Of a stretch of 57,810 bases of DNA, positions 34,101 to 44,400 are shown piece by piece. Position 1 is the stretch's first letter, and every line of letters starts with the position of its first letter. The translations under genes and the position numbers were made by a program. The notes beneath the pieces are model-generated. The model saw only the letters and a list, made by a program, of their open reading frames with translations. It did no database searches and was not told where the DNA came from. This DNA is from Paraphysomonas bandaiensis (taxonomy: Eukaryota > Chrysophyceae). Where the stretch lies: the NCBI GenBank assembly GCA_965644295.1, contig CBFFRP010000328.1, positions 1-57,810 of the forward strand. The letters run 5' to 3'.

Positions 34101-34894
34101 GGTATGGATGTAGGTTTCGAAGTTGGCATTGACGTTGGTTGCACCGTTGGCATGGATGTAGGTTTCGAAGTTGGCATTGACGTTGGTTGCACCGTTGGCA
34201 TGGATGTAGGCTCCAGAGTTTGCATGGATGTAGGTTTCAAATTTGGCATGGATGTTGGATTCACAGTTGGCATGGATGTAGGCTTCAGAGTTGGTATGTA
34301 TGTAGGTTTCAAAGTTGGCATGGATGTTGGTATCACAGTTGGCATGGATGTAGGCTTCAGAGTTGGCATGGATGTAGGTATCACAGTTGGCACTAATGTG
34401 GGGTTCAAAGTCGGCAATAAAGTAGGAATTAGCGTCGGCGTCCTAACCGGTGCAAGCGTGGGAACTACAGTGGGATTTCGAGAAGGGGTATATGTAGGGT
34501 GAGGCGAAACTGACGGAGTCCCCCGGGAAATATCAAATGATTCGCAGTTATCTGCAGGTGTTCTATATGGATGGTCATCGCATATGCAGCTCGTTCCATC
34601 AGAATTACATACTCCCACGTCATGACAGTAAATATTTCTCTCATTCGGGTTACATATTTGACCTTCTTGTAATTCGGGCCCAATGTGATATACACTACAA
34701 TATTCACTAGCCCAGTAGTTATACGGGTTATAGCAAACGCACCCAGTACCAGTGGAATCACACTTTCCACGCTCTGAACATTGTACTTCATTGGGAGTAT
34801 TAGGTACACATGAAATAGTTTGTGAGCGCAGAGGCAGTGCTCTGCAGCATATAACTGCACAAGATAAGAGAAGCAAAAGATCGCAACGCTTCAT
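25181..34894 (-). CDS. Giant polycystin-1/REJ-like membrane receptor (EGF, PT stalk, REJ, GPS-like, multi-pass)
   Basis: A single exon of 3237 codons; ATG at 34892-34894, TAA at 25181-25183. The signal peptide (LLLLLSCAVICCRA) is followed by two Cys-rich EGF-like modules (about 30-115) and a Pro/Thr stalk of PTSMPT-type repeats (about 128-480). Next comes a long ectodomain with PKD/REJ-like stretches (DASASTGNGGRPWKSVEW and YTISLRLSN near 1080-1150), and a Cys-rich EGF-like region (about 1690-1780: CSGHGVCLF, CSCSTGFYGTSC). A helical GAIN-like segment and a GPS-like element (CPCDVLSYSAYEV, about 2050) follow, then a first membrane segment near 2165, a cytosolic linker, about six more membrane segments (2440-2970) and a ~270-residue tail. 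The HDWIRIFTYPSLR motif before the second membrane segment recalls polycystin-1. No channel pore or PLAT domain is recognised. The call is a surface adhesion/signalling receptor; ligand unknown. It is paralogous to the divergent gene at 35462. Confidence 0.85.
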   Translation of the reverse strand: MKRCDLLLLLSCAVICCRALPLRSQTISCVPNTPNEVQCSERGKCDSTGTGCVCYNPYNYWASEYCSVYHIGPELQEGQICNPNERNIYCHDVGVCNSDGTSCICDDHPYRTPADNCESFDISRGTPSVSPHPTYTPSRNPTVVPTLAPVRTPTLIPTLLPTLNPTLVPTVIPTSMPTLKPTSMPTVIPTSMPTLKPTYIPTLKPTSMPTVNPTSMPNLKPTSMQTLEPTSMPTVQPTSMPTSKPTSMPTVQPTSMPTSKPTSIPTVQPTSMPTLQPTFTPTFYPTTKPSMLPTRPPTCTPTAQPSSRPTNSITSHPTHSPSVLPTNSLTDVPTYLPSFSRSEVPTSTPSPAPTHTPSCLPTYRPVVPATPLPTTCPSVFHIVKPTFEPTMFPSPFPTSIHSPSPAPTYGPTSIPTQYPTSGPSLPPTVQPTKLAYDRTLSPTFSPTTSPTCVPSCQPTRMLTTQPTRLPTYFPTAVPTYYVVSAYSIYDSNSDLSNTLLSSSRGDNEQLMAYAVNNLAEVSRVDRLFTEFVTGNLATPFDLEYYQASIAFSGVAAVNSTRFYFNYTCSNETVTNELVKIVAGYSTEESMSFECGGVQWQATPGFLCVGCDMLLSASGTPATRVCSQPEIGVIALYTEGSCIMGTSTTLSKHYMVMYFLSRESAQQEVATIESLSVITSRNYALVHVNVSTTPIGGQVYCDAFSNEELAVSKITRSALKAEGHSVMIPSGNLHEHIHVIVNITDLIASTLYNVYCYIEDSTGLGITHDEVLFTKTANETLCCREISYLSAPTFVTHGVYGASHPKYIFEYDIQAFPEEVSPITVAPLFFNEAGAPADDITAIPPHHDFSTINRKNGLSRTFIVSPLNARRVYTVVLDVSGPGAAKYLTPPPHELEVIGLHDNHPPPRVLNAVFSKSGRSVSLCFDSSTDYAASVLNPAHGNEWKCTSVFSFTGSDYASCSWTSDTCVTITFCGSGLCAKVKDRQQLSLLEPLDIITLRDNTVKASCYDSALCATNEYAAAQSVTVNYPATILQPVVYLTSSRPGGECQTDLVLDASASTGNGGRPWKSVEWKVSTADQTDASKIWKLLNLTTVISAPIRVPFSLLSITTYTISLRLSNFMRNGTFGVTTHSVAVTVLDPSQYSKPSVNIEGSALRTVKRFNAFSAQAVAKLPDCSTSNRTIFTWKVYKSTVLQPHIKSVSPDPSKFKLDPYTLDAGGEYKVYVYATLENGASNFASLAINVDVSSVYVSIRGASSLLVAPNSTVEFDASNSVVEDVPPFHSATGTLLLSWSCTVTGMQNAVDGVVFGDTCDHLLNTPLPSYVPVMDIVPVDVSGMITGVVYTFTAAAFAPDGSYEYDTVSVQVSDSEGTVAQPSISTSIKKFSSSSILQIHGKISQAVGTTDTILGTWELFDDSGNALPLESYLRTPARKVFSNGTQDFPLSCIPNSFASGRFYTFRLTTTILHSDSTTSGTLFSELTLSTNGPPSSGELTVSPSEGIGMETRFLFDAPYWIDDIEDYPLYYTFFYKLSGSKAGNTTEATLMTLGISSQKSYLDTFMPNGLNSENYSIACSVHVSDIFGARAEGYASIVSHEGESAAYVSSLWFLVNDAVVSGDLASIVQTVNTGAIALSAVDCSNAPDCVALNRAPCFTVVNTCGSCMDGFYGVHGESNIACVEESEFTVLSIGDTCQSDAECTPYSCVSGACSQPQKPCPTTVSDSDCSGHGVCLFKESSSLKELETCAADNANCLTQCSCSTGFYGTSCGLTYSEFVNRTGAREFMCQSLEYLIRSTDPSHELLQALSATLTSTFDPHDVVNEDVMVSCLSVLRLLNNITDMGYLSNEALLNDMHTSPHVSMGNIVSKFSYALSLMLDDGRIGNGTLTTLIESIESELSITMDSLISSVSRNMVGGESTYEIVSDGVKASVSFGDAENLSNAVLTPPASGSKNKLPTIILPSTGLRACGSSASAGQYVRLSLLEWTNNPYITAINVSSTSALTSRVLRFTSVAEVPTVDVGPTQEEYSTTYELLMQYTSPQNWSQSDPGCTTFTGGSLTACPCDVLSYSAYEVKFKCYNLLELCPPISRRRLRKKVDWLHSDHPHFSHYINSRRRLDFDYEEGDDDGDGASTNLLEYGAMVDSIGTELVSTLLNNPADIVTNMKAMIPLLTVLSLMFFIMIITIIWLSYWDDFDANYIRYVQKAYGADKTSRENGLIEINARRKKFSLAAAFMTPRYWKIFDKQKRDTKQRPVQVASLKNVTRSRILSESSISECRSSTNILSPRTATCRSGSLCPSEFLDESRSDLSVISATLSSASGLTTPRSGNAERFFTKHIDSYDSGDNDENVGSVSQTLHSEVDTSEVTGSRTSFLRNCDEQDILQRTQSSRKIHVSEKNRLPHSGIFYYLTEKVGQYFDDALPPSSLLAEKDPLSRFVTAVIREHDWIRIFTYPSLRLTRVHRYFIVCTYVLIILFVDALFFGILFPDDQSCEEYNNTTPEQCENDPSPYSSALKKCIWDDDDKSCTLRPPPSSVQFYMVVAISVSLLSVLPQIIVAHIIEDYASQKPRWYSVPKKCPIQEYRQLSELHKTISYMLGKHNLSEFERHMELHSYYDQLTVEEEANVLLCDVQKFLENGTESSSYPWRVSDLSDDRKANLEAIQVSLGVYVDGTPEPLSLKQRVLFHTARQRIEWKLERVRDQVQAIQADMESFIEGEEGCRDTALIQHFILEQVSPIKRFLLRKQFFQFDNANPAEVDGTTWLMCWALIIAIWLFCMYWILQWAAMHSRVTMLAWGAQVVIAVIQDVFINEVILVMVTHVFVIENLRPQLKKIYHTLNYIMNVKVRGGDDNAVYGDVRVVQHLSASCRAARTDKLCHLPAAQLLMKLDDKDVALCRENRAAKMGKLTTLCVAIPVAIALSHEMVQECMLDVVIPTAWCCFIIANGYLYEVSPYLLALPYVLLFLGLLYRYAYVLPNRKKEARLKHISPAFHCSDSAKARPPASHTSVKKRRAQLKEEHQVRAWKNMNRGIGLANPALDFSVRSSSSVIQRQLLIPNDIKQLQAKSNTKGFVFADSGGDPIGKIMNKVLWQAQTEMYDSSKLFIESGRLTSEVSRKGAALGHEEASSTSENEISMGSPKVGQRNERGKPVVQYAACDTEADGDILTALPEASHFIDSNQHWDDVSTDFSELTMSEMHFDDRSAVTGTTQGEYEELKCFPQQTKWEDLSTHDSQTVGIYEELKIHENKFH
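33490..34510 (-). repeat. Coding repeat: Pro/Thr stalk
   Basis: Degenerate units encoding PTxxPT, tightest at about 34050-34400 where a 24-bp unit (PTSMPTLK / PTSMPTVQ) repeats. On the + strand it gives a false open frame of Val/Gly repeats. Confidence 0.9.
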
Positions 34895-35461
34895 ATAGTG
34901 AAAGTATTAACTACTCAGACATAAAGATATCTTCAGAACCACTTCGTTGAATACATAGAATTAGCCACTTTAACATTGATAGTACAGAGGCTGTTAAACG
35001 TCAAAGGAGTGACCCTATTTCTAAGTGCGGTGTGTTGTATATCGTGTTCGGTGCCTGAAAAACAGCGTATTCTTCCCATCTGGTGGACAACCGAAATTTT
35101 ATTTTCAGTTTGAAGTGTTGAAGTTGTTGAAAAATGAGAAGGAAAAAGGGAAGATGCCAGCAAAGCGATCCAGCGATGAACGACTACCCCCACAAAAAAA
35201 ATGGACTCTAATTTTTCGTACACCACAACAGTGTTTGTTTATACAAGTGTTTATACCCATCATACCCTTCAACACGCACATGTAGAGATAGATAAGTAAG
35301 TGTAGTCCTGGTTGTCATCCCATAAGAAGGATACTGTTTTAATTTTACATCCCATGTCAGATGCGTTTCTATTGCGAAAGCATTTATTACACTGAGATAT
35401 GTTATTGTTTCATTGAATTTTTCCAAGATTTAGGATTTAGTTGTGATACATTGAAAGAAGC
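34895..35461. promoter_or_regulatory. Shared divergent promoter region of the two giant receptor genes
   Basis: 567 bp between the two start codons, which point away from each other. No gene is supported inside it; two short overlapping frames at 34933-35285 look accidental. It must contain the 5' untranslated regions and promoters of both genes. I cannot point to a specific element. Confidence 0.6.
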
Positions 35462-38400
35462 ATGAAGCGAACTGTTATTTTTATTGTTTGTACTGTTTCC
35501 ACACTGCTTTTTAATATTTCGCTCGGTCAGAGTGAAATTGATTCAGCTCTTTGTGATATCGCAGCTTCTTCACATATTAACCATATTGGACTCCCGCCTG
35601 ATCAATGGGACTGCCTTGACGGTGTCCCACAATCAAACACATGTGACTGGGCTGGTGTGACATGCAGTGGTAGCGATATCGTGTCCCTAAGATTGACATA
35701 CGCTGAACTGAATGGGTACATTGGTGGTACTATTCCTTTGACAATTGGAAATTTGAGCACATTGACACTCTTGGACCTGTCAAATTCGAATATATCAGGT
35801 GCTATACCTGAATCCATTGGTGAGCTTTCGTCGTTATCGGAGTTCATAGTTTCCCACAATAACTTAGATTCCTCTTTGCCAAATTCGTTAATAAATTTGA
35901 CAGGATTGAATACTCTGGATCTTTCGTACAATCGATTATCCGGAAGCGTGTCACACATTCTACCGCACATGGAATTTTTGTTCACGCTCTCCCTCTCTTC
36001 CAATCACTTCATCGGATCTCTTCCGAACAGTATTGGCAAGTTATCTAATCTAATTTTACTTGATGCGTTTGGAAATTCGCTAACCGGGTCGATTCCCTCC
36101 TCTGTTGGTTATATGCAGTTTTTGTACTATTTGGGTTTGTCGGGTAACGATATCACGAGTACAATTCCCAGCACCATTGGAGACCTTACTGGATTAGGGT
36201 ATATGTATTTGTCCTCCAATAGTATTACAGGATCAATTCCTGACACATTTCAATATTTATCGAGCCTAGAAATATTGGATATATCGGATAACCTCCTCAG
36301 TGGAAGTGTGCCTGACAGCATTGTCGGAATGCAGGCACTTCGTGTGCTGATCGCTGAAAGAAATATGCTCACGGGATCGATTCCGTATGCTTTCGTTGCA
36401 ATGCCTGGTCTAGTGGACATCAGACTGACATCCAATGCGATTGTAGGCTCTGTGATTTATGAATTGAGTGCGCTGTCGAATTTGCAGTACTTGCATCTAT
36501 CGGATAATGATTTAACAGGGACTCTCAGTAGTGAGTTATGTGCATGCCCACTGATTGAGTTCCATGTAGGTGACAACAACATATCATGCTGGGAGTCGTG
36601 CTTGTATGACATTCCGAACACTGACTTTGTCTATGTGTATGAGGAGTGCATGCCACCCACATCTCAACCCACTGATACAACATTGAGTACGCCATCTCAT
36701 TCGCCTACACTTTATTCGACCTCTGAACCGAGTTATCATTCCTTCACAATTCCCTCGATAGTTCCAACGACAGTTCCTACGGTTGAGACGGCATTGAAAT
36801 CGCCCAGCCTTTCCCCAACTTGCACAATAAGTGATCAGCCTACTGTGGAGGTGACATCCACAGCTTCACCGACGTGGGAGACAACTCCCTTACAAGACCC
36901 GCATGCGTTGTGTGATATCATTGACTCGACTTACATATCTGATCTTGATGTGACAGGGTGGAAATGTAGTAAGGGTATACCAGAGTCTGATGTATGCACG
37001 TGGTCAGGTGTCGGTTGTGCGGGAACATCAGTGACCTCGCTGTCGCTGTCTTACTCTGATTTAAATGGTCAAATTGGTGGTTCTCTTCCTTCCAGCATAG
37101 GAAGTTTGACCTCTCTCTCTGTGCTAAGTATGTTTGGTGCTGGGCTTGATGGCACCATCCCTGAATCCTTGGGTGCGCTTACGTCACTTGAAGATCTGTC
37201 GTTGTCAAACAATTACCTGGAATCCACACTGCCATCATCGTTGAGTCGTTTGACTGGACTATTTTATATGGCAGTTGCAAATAATTTCCTGTCAGGAAGT
37301 GTGTCTCATGTTGTATCTCAAATGGACAGTCTGTTCGTACTTTCCCTCTCATCCAATATGTTTACTGGATCGCTGCCGTCAAATTTAGGGGTGATGAACT
37401 TGTTGCTTTTATTTGATTCATATGATAATTTCCTCAGTGGACCAATTCCCTCCACAATGGGTATGATGTCGTCTTTGATATCGTTTGATATTACAAATAA
37501 CTACATCAGTGGGAATATACCGCACCACACTGGAGGTCTGTCAGATTTAATTTTCTTGTCCGTTGGTTTGAATTTTTTGTCTGGACCTTTTCCAGAAGCA
37601 TTCACTGAACTCTCAGGGTTAGAAATAGCACATATATCTTGGAATTTGATGACTGGGTCCCTTCCCGGTGAAATGTCTGGTATGAGTGCACTTCACACCT
37701 TGCACGCTGAGAACAACCTCTTCACGGGTGCAATTCCATCCACAATAAGTAAAATGTCTCGCTTGGAAGATATTCGGCTATCTGCGAATTATATAAGTGG
37801 TTCAATACCATCAGAGTTTGGAGCCTTAACAAAGCTGCAGTATATTTATGTGTTAGACAACCAGTTAACAGGAAGTATTCCAAATGACTTGTGCGCCTGT
37901 CCATTGAAGCATTTATATATCACTGGAAACAATTTTGACTGTTGGGCATCGTGTTTATATGGTATAACTGCGTCAGACTTTTTAGGATTTGTGGACGAGT
38001 GCACTCCACCTACATCCGAACCGACATTCACACCTTCGCATTTTCCAACGTCGAAACCAGTAACATCGCGGCCAACATTTCTTGGAGAAACCAACATGCC
38101 CACTGTAAGTCCTACAAGCCGTCCTACTAACCACCCAACACGAATTCCCACAAGTTATCCAACTCGAACTCCAGTTTCAAAGCCCACATCGAAACCTACA
38201 TTTGCGCCTACCCTTTTACCAACATCTCACCCAACCTACAGGCCTACATGTTTTCCAATGTTGGATCCAACTGTCCCCCCGTCCGTATTTCTTTCTGATT
38301 TTCCCAGCGCTGCACCCACTGTGGCTCCCACCGACGAGCCGACAGAGTCTCCAAGCCCCGGACCCTCTTGGAGTCCAACAATTCTCCCATCTCTAAGGCC

Positions 38401-41400
38401 AACGTTTCATCCGACGACAACTCCAACTGAAGCACCTAGTGTTCCCCCAACAGTATGCCCTTCATATTTGCCTTCGAATTCACCGTCAGGTATTTTACTT
38501 CGTACATACTGTGTATGGCCTGCCGGCGAAAATAGCACAATGGTACCATATTAAAATGTCATATTTTTCTTCAGGTGTCCCTACAACGGAACCCTTTTGT
38601 ATGCCTACTTATAATCCGAGTGTGGTACCGACATTGAGCCCTACTCATGAACCTACAGTGGCACCTACTGGTAATCCCACTGCAGTGCCGACTGTGTCAC
38701 CAACTATGAGCCCAACAGTTGAACCCTCCTGTGTTCCTTCAGGTGGCCCTACTTATAATCCGACTGTGGTACCGACATTGAGCCCTACACATGAACCCAC
38801 AGTGGCACCAACCGGTAATCCAACTATGTCACCAACAATGAGCCCAACAGCTCAACCCTCCTGTGTTCCTTCAGGTTGTCCTACTTATAATCCGAGTGTG
38901 GTACCGACATTGAGCCCTACACATGAACCCACAGTGGCACCAACCGGTAATCCAACTATGTCACCAACTCTGAGCCCAACAGTTGAACCCTCCTGTGTTC
39001 CTTCAGGTTGTCCTACTTATAATCCGAGTGTGGTACCGACATTGAGCCCTACACATGAACCTACAGTGGCACCAACTGGTAATCCCACTGCAGTGCCGAC
39101 TGTGTCACCAACAATGAGCCCAACAGTTGAACCCTCCTGTGTTCCTTCAGGTGGCCCTACTTATAATCCGACTGTGGTACCGACATTGAGCCCTACACAT
39201 GAACCCACAGTGGCACCAACCGGTAATCCAGCTATGTCACCAACAATGAGCCCAACAGCTCAACCCTCCTGTTTTCCTTCAGGTTGTCCTACTTATAATC
39301 CGAGTGTGGTACCGACATTGAGCCCTACACATGAACCCACGGTGGCACCAACCGGTAATCCAACTATGTCACCAACTCTGAGCCCAACAGTTGAACCCTC
39401 CTGTGTTCCTTCAGGTTGTCCTACTTATAATCCGACTGTGGTACCGACATTGAGCCCTACACATGAACCCACGGTGGCACCTACTGGTAATCCCACTGCA
39501 GTGCCGACTGTGTCACCAACAATGAGCCCAACAGCTCAACCCTCCTGTGTTCCTTCAGGTGGCCCTACTTATAATCCGAGTGTGGTACCGACATTGAGCC
39601 CTACACATGAACCCACAGTGGCACCAACCGGTAATCCAACTATGTCACCAACTCTGAGTCCATCAGTTGAGCCGTCCTGTGTTCCTTCAGGTGGCCCTAC
39701 TTATAATCCGAGTGTGGTACCGACATTGAGCCCTACACATGAACCCACGGTGGCACCAACTGGTAATCCCACTGCAGTGCCGACTGTGTCACCGACTGTG
39801 AGCCCAACAGCTCAACCCTCCTGTGTTCCTTCAGGTTGTCCTACTTATAATCCGACTGTGGTACCGACATTGAGCCCTACCCATGAACCCACAGTGGCAC
39901 CAACCGGTAATCCAACAATGTCACCAACTATGAGTCCATCAGTTGAACCCTCCTGTGTTCCTTCAGGTGTTCCTACTTGTAATCCGAGTGTGGTACCAAC
40001 ATTGAGCCCTACCCATGAACCCACGGTGGCACCTACTGTTAATCCCACTGCAGTGCCGACTGTGTCACCAACTATGAGCCCAACAGTTGAACCCTCCTGT
40101 GTTCCTTCAGGTGGCCCTACTTATAATCCGACTGTGGTACCGACGTTGAGCCCTACTCATGAACCCACAGTGGCACCAACCGGTAATCCAACTATGTCAC
40201 CAACTATGAGCCCAACAGTTGAACCCTCCTGTGTTCCTTCAGGTTGTCCTACTTATAATCCGAGTGTGGTGCCGACATTGAGCCCTACCCATGAACCCAC
40301 AGTGGCACCAACTGTGAGCCCAACAGTTGAACCCTCCTGTGTTCCTTCAGGTTGCCCTACTTATAATCCGAGTGTGGTTCCGACATTAAGCCCTACTTAT
40401 GAACCTACAGTGGCACCAACTGGTAATCCCACTGCAGTGCCGACTGTGTCACCAACTATGAGTCCAACAGGTCAACCCTCTTACATTCCTTTAGGTGATC
40501 CTACTTGTATTCCGAGTGTGCTGCCGACATTGAGCCCTACCCATGAATCCACAGTTGTACCAACCGGTAATCCAACAATGTCACCGACTGTGAGCCCAAC
40601 AGTTGAACCCTCCTGTGTTCCTTCAGGTGACCCTACTTATAATCCTAGTGTGGTACCGACATTGAGCCCTACTCATGAACCCACAGTTGTACCTACTGGT
40701 AATCCCACTGCAGTGCCAACTGTGTCACCAACTATGAGTCCAACAGGTCAACCCTCTTACATTCCTTTAGGTGATCCTACTTGTATTCCGAGTGTGCTGC
40801 CGACATTGAGCCCTACCCATGAACCCACCTTTGATCCTACGTTGGCGCCCACTTGTAGTCCCACTGCAGCACCGACAGTGTCGCCGACTGTTAGCCCTTC
40901 AGCTGAACCCACTCACGATCCCACAGTTGTACCTACTGGTAATCCGACTATGTCACCAACTATGAGCCCAACAGCTCAACCCTCCTGTGTTCCTTCAGGT
41001 GGCCCTACTTATAATCCGACTGTGTTACCGACATTGAGCCCTACACATGAACCCACCTGTGATCCTACGTTGGCGCCCACTTGTAGTCCCACTGCAGCAC
41101 CGACAGTGTCGCCGACTGTTAGCCCTTCAGCTGAACCCACTCATGATCCCACAGTGGTACCAACTGGTAATCCAAGTGTGTCGCCATCAGCTTTTCCGAC
41201 AATGAGCCCCACTCATGTACCCACAGTGGTATCAACTGGTAATCCCACTGCAGTGCCGACTGTGTCACCGACACAAAGCCCTTCTGCTGAACCCTCTTAT
41301 ATTCCTTCAGGTTGTCCTACTTGTAATCCAAGTGAGCCGCCAACAATGGGACCTTCGTGTGAACCTATAGTTTCACCAACTCCTAATCCCACTACATCAC

Positions 41401-44400
41401 CGACCACATCGCCAACAGTTGATCCCTATCGTAATCCTTCGGTCGTTCCCTCTTATAATCCGAGTGTGGTACCGACATTGAGCCCTACTCATGAACCTAC
41501 AGTGGCACCTACTGGTAATCCCACTGCAGTGCCGACTGTGTCACCGACTGTGAGCCCAACAGCTCAACCCTCCTGTGTTCCGTCAGGTGGCCCTACTTAT
41601 AATCCGACTGTGGTACCAACATTGAGCCCTACCCATGAACCCACGGTGGCACCAACTGGTAATCCAACAATGTCACCAACTATGAGCCCAACAGTTGAGC
41701 CGTCCTGTGTTCCTTCAGGTGGCCCTACTTATAATCCGAGTGTGGTACCAACATTGAGCCCTACTCATGAACCCACAGTGGCACCAACTGTGAGCCCAAC
41801 AGTAGAACCCTCCTGTGTTCCTTCAGGTGGCCCTACTTATAATCCGAGTGTGGTACCGACATTGATTCCCACTTGTGGACCTACAATGGCACCAACTGGT
41901 AATCCCACTGCAGTGCCGAATGAGTCACCGACAGTTAAGCCGTCGTTTATTCTTTCAGTCGCTCCCACTTGTAATCCGAGTGTGTCACTTACCTTCCCTC
42001 CTAGCAGTACCCCTACTAGACTTCCCACGAGTGCTCCAGCTCTGAATCCCACAACGCGTCCAACTGAATTTCCATCAGTGGTGCCAACCTGTTCACCAAA
42101 TGCTAAACCGACAAAGTCTCCGACATGTAACCCGACTATCCACCCAACCTGTACCCCAACTAAACGTCCAACATTCAAACCAACTTCGGCCCCAACAGTT
42201 AAACCAACTGCTTCCCCAACATATAAGCCGACTAGAAGTCCCACCTCGATTCCCACGAGGTGCCCAACATTCAAGCCAACTAGTGCTCCCACTTATCATC
42301 CCACCGCCTCACCAACTGTATCCCCTACACAAAGCCCGTATAATCTATATGATGCTGAAGTACATTCAACTTGGTCTGATTTCGAGTTGACTGATCGAAC
42401 GTTCACAGGGTATGTCAACACAGCTGCAGATTTGTCATTCCTTCATTCCTCATGGGAAGCCTTTGTTGAGCAATATTTGGTATCCCCGTTTGCTCTAAAT
42501 TTTTATCGCATCGACATCTTGATTAGAGGTATCGAAGCCAATCAACAGGAAGAATTTTTTGTCTTTCAAAACTGCTCGAACGAGACAGCATCGAATGCCA
42601 TATTTGATGGGATCATTGGATCGTCCACCCTTGGCATTGATGTTATGTGCGATGAAACGGCAGTCAATGTATTTTCCAATTCTCTGTGCTGGAAATGTAC
42701 AGAAAATAGTTTGCGATGCAATGATCCGTCTAGCGGAAAGATAGCACTTCCTGGTTCCCACCTGTGTAGCTACACTGATATTACTAAGTTTACTGTTGCA
42801 ATACTGTTTTATCAATACGAACGTGTGTTAGAGAGCGTTCCATTTATCAACGAATTTTCCCTTGCTGCCTCTCGTCGGCAAATCGCAGTAACTGCCCATG
42901 TGACCCCGACTCCTATCGGGGGTACTATATATTGCAGAGCATATCAAACGGACGTCCATGAAGAAAGTACAGTATCTCGTTCACATATCAAATCTGGTGG
43001 GGTATCGGCCACAATACCGAAGTCTACTGCTCAATTTTTGTCCGTGTCATTGAGCATTGCTGGTCTGATAGCATCGCGTAATTATACGATATATTGTCAT
43101 GTGGAAGATGCCCTTGGTAATGGCGGCAGCTTGAGTGACGCCATTAATTCCAAGCAAACTGTTGTCACAGATTGCTGTCGAGAAGTTGCTTTCACATTTG
43201 CACCCATCAGTGTGCGAGTATCTGCAGTGTCGACTACGGCATTTAAGTTTGCTATCCCGGCATCGCCTGGAAGCGGACGACCCTTACTCACTGTTAAGCC
43301 TCAGTTTTACCGTGAAGGTGTGATGACCACAGATATAACATCATCACCACCTTCGTTTGTGTTCTCATTCGATAATCGTGGCATGGGGTTAAGCAGGAGC
43401 TTTGTTCTTGAGTTGCAGACCGATATTAGAGAAGATGCTTCATACACAGTGGAACTCGTAGTCTCAGGAAATTCGGCGTACAGTTCTTTGGCTTCTAGAA
43501 ATTTTGTGCTAGTTAGTGATACAGATGCACTACCTGCTCAGAATTTGTCCACTGCACAGTTTTCGAGTAGTGGTGGATACGTGACTCTGTGTTTCGAAGG
43601 TCCAACTGATTATGCGGTGAATGTTTTAGGTTCACAAGCATTTGCTCCCTGGCCATGCTTTTTAGTATTTTCTTTTGTTGGAGATGAATATACATCGTGT
43701 ACATGGACAAGTGCCAGTTGTGTACTTATGACTTTTTGCGGGGATCAGTTGTGTGACCACATTTTGGATCGTACGACTTTATCACTGCTTTCATCTGGTG
43801 AGTCAATTGTCCTTCGACCTAACTCAGTCAAATCGAAGTGTTCGTCTAGCGACCCTGTGAATTGTAACATAAACTTGTTTGCCCCCAGTCAGAGTGTGAC
43901 CGCAGTTGCACCAACCAACCCTCTTACCCCAGAGGTTTATATAACTGCATCTGACGGTGGTGGAGCTTGCAGTGCCCCTGTCGTTATTGATGCCTCAGCC
44001 TCTGCCGGAAGTGGAGGAAGGGCGTGGAAAAATATCATGTGGATAGTAGAATCCCATGACAGTAGTTCGACTGAATCCGTAGCTGCTTTTTTGAATAATC
44101 ACACTGATATCTCCTCTCCAATTATTATACCTTTGGACTACTTGTCAACTACCAAGTATACTATCAGCCTTCAACTTGTAAACTACTTATCAGGTTCGTC
44201 CTTTGCATCTGTTGATATAAAAGTGGAGAACGTCGGTGTTGGAGCTGTCCCATTTTTGTCATTTGCCGGTGGTTCGTTCCGAACTGTCAACGCGTACGAT
44301 GACTTCACGGCCACTGTGTCGGCTACCATTCCGGATTGTGTGACCTCGCAATTGCTGAAGTACGAGTGGAGAGTGTATAAAGGCACTACCCTGACGACAA

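Noticed and set aside
34056-34502. Plus-strand ORF of Gly/Val/Met repeats
   Set aside because: It is the antisense shadow of the PTSMPT-coding stalk of the minus-strand receptor.
38439-38574. Independent start for the giant receptor at 38439
   Set aside because: There is no ATG with a signal peptide there; that frame reads through the end of exon 1 in a wrong frame and through the intron. Splicing 38489 to 38575 keeps Pro-Ser-Gly/Val-Pro-Thr continuous with the PT pattern.
38600-41910. Regularly spaced repeats resembling a CRISPR-like array
   Set aside because: Units are contiguous, in frame and encode Pro/Thr repeats inside a very long open frame. There are no unique spacers and the host is eukaryotic.
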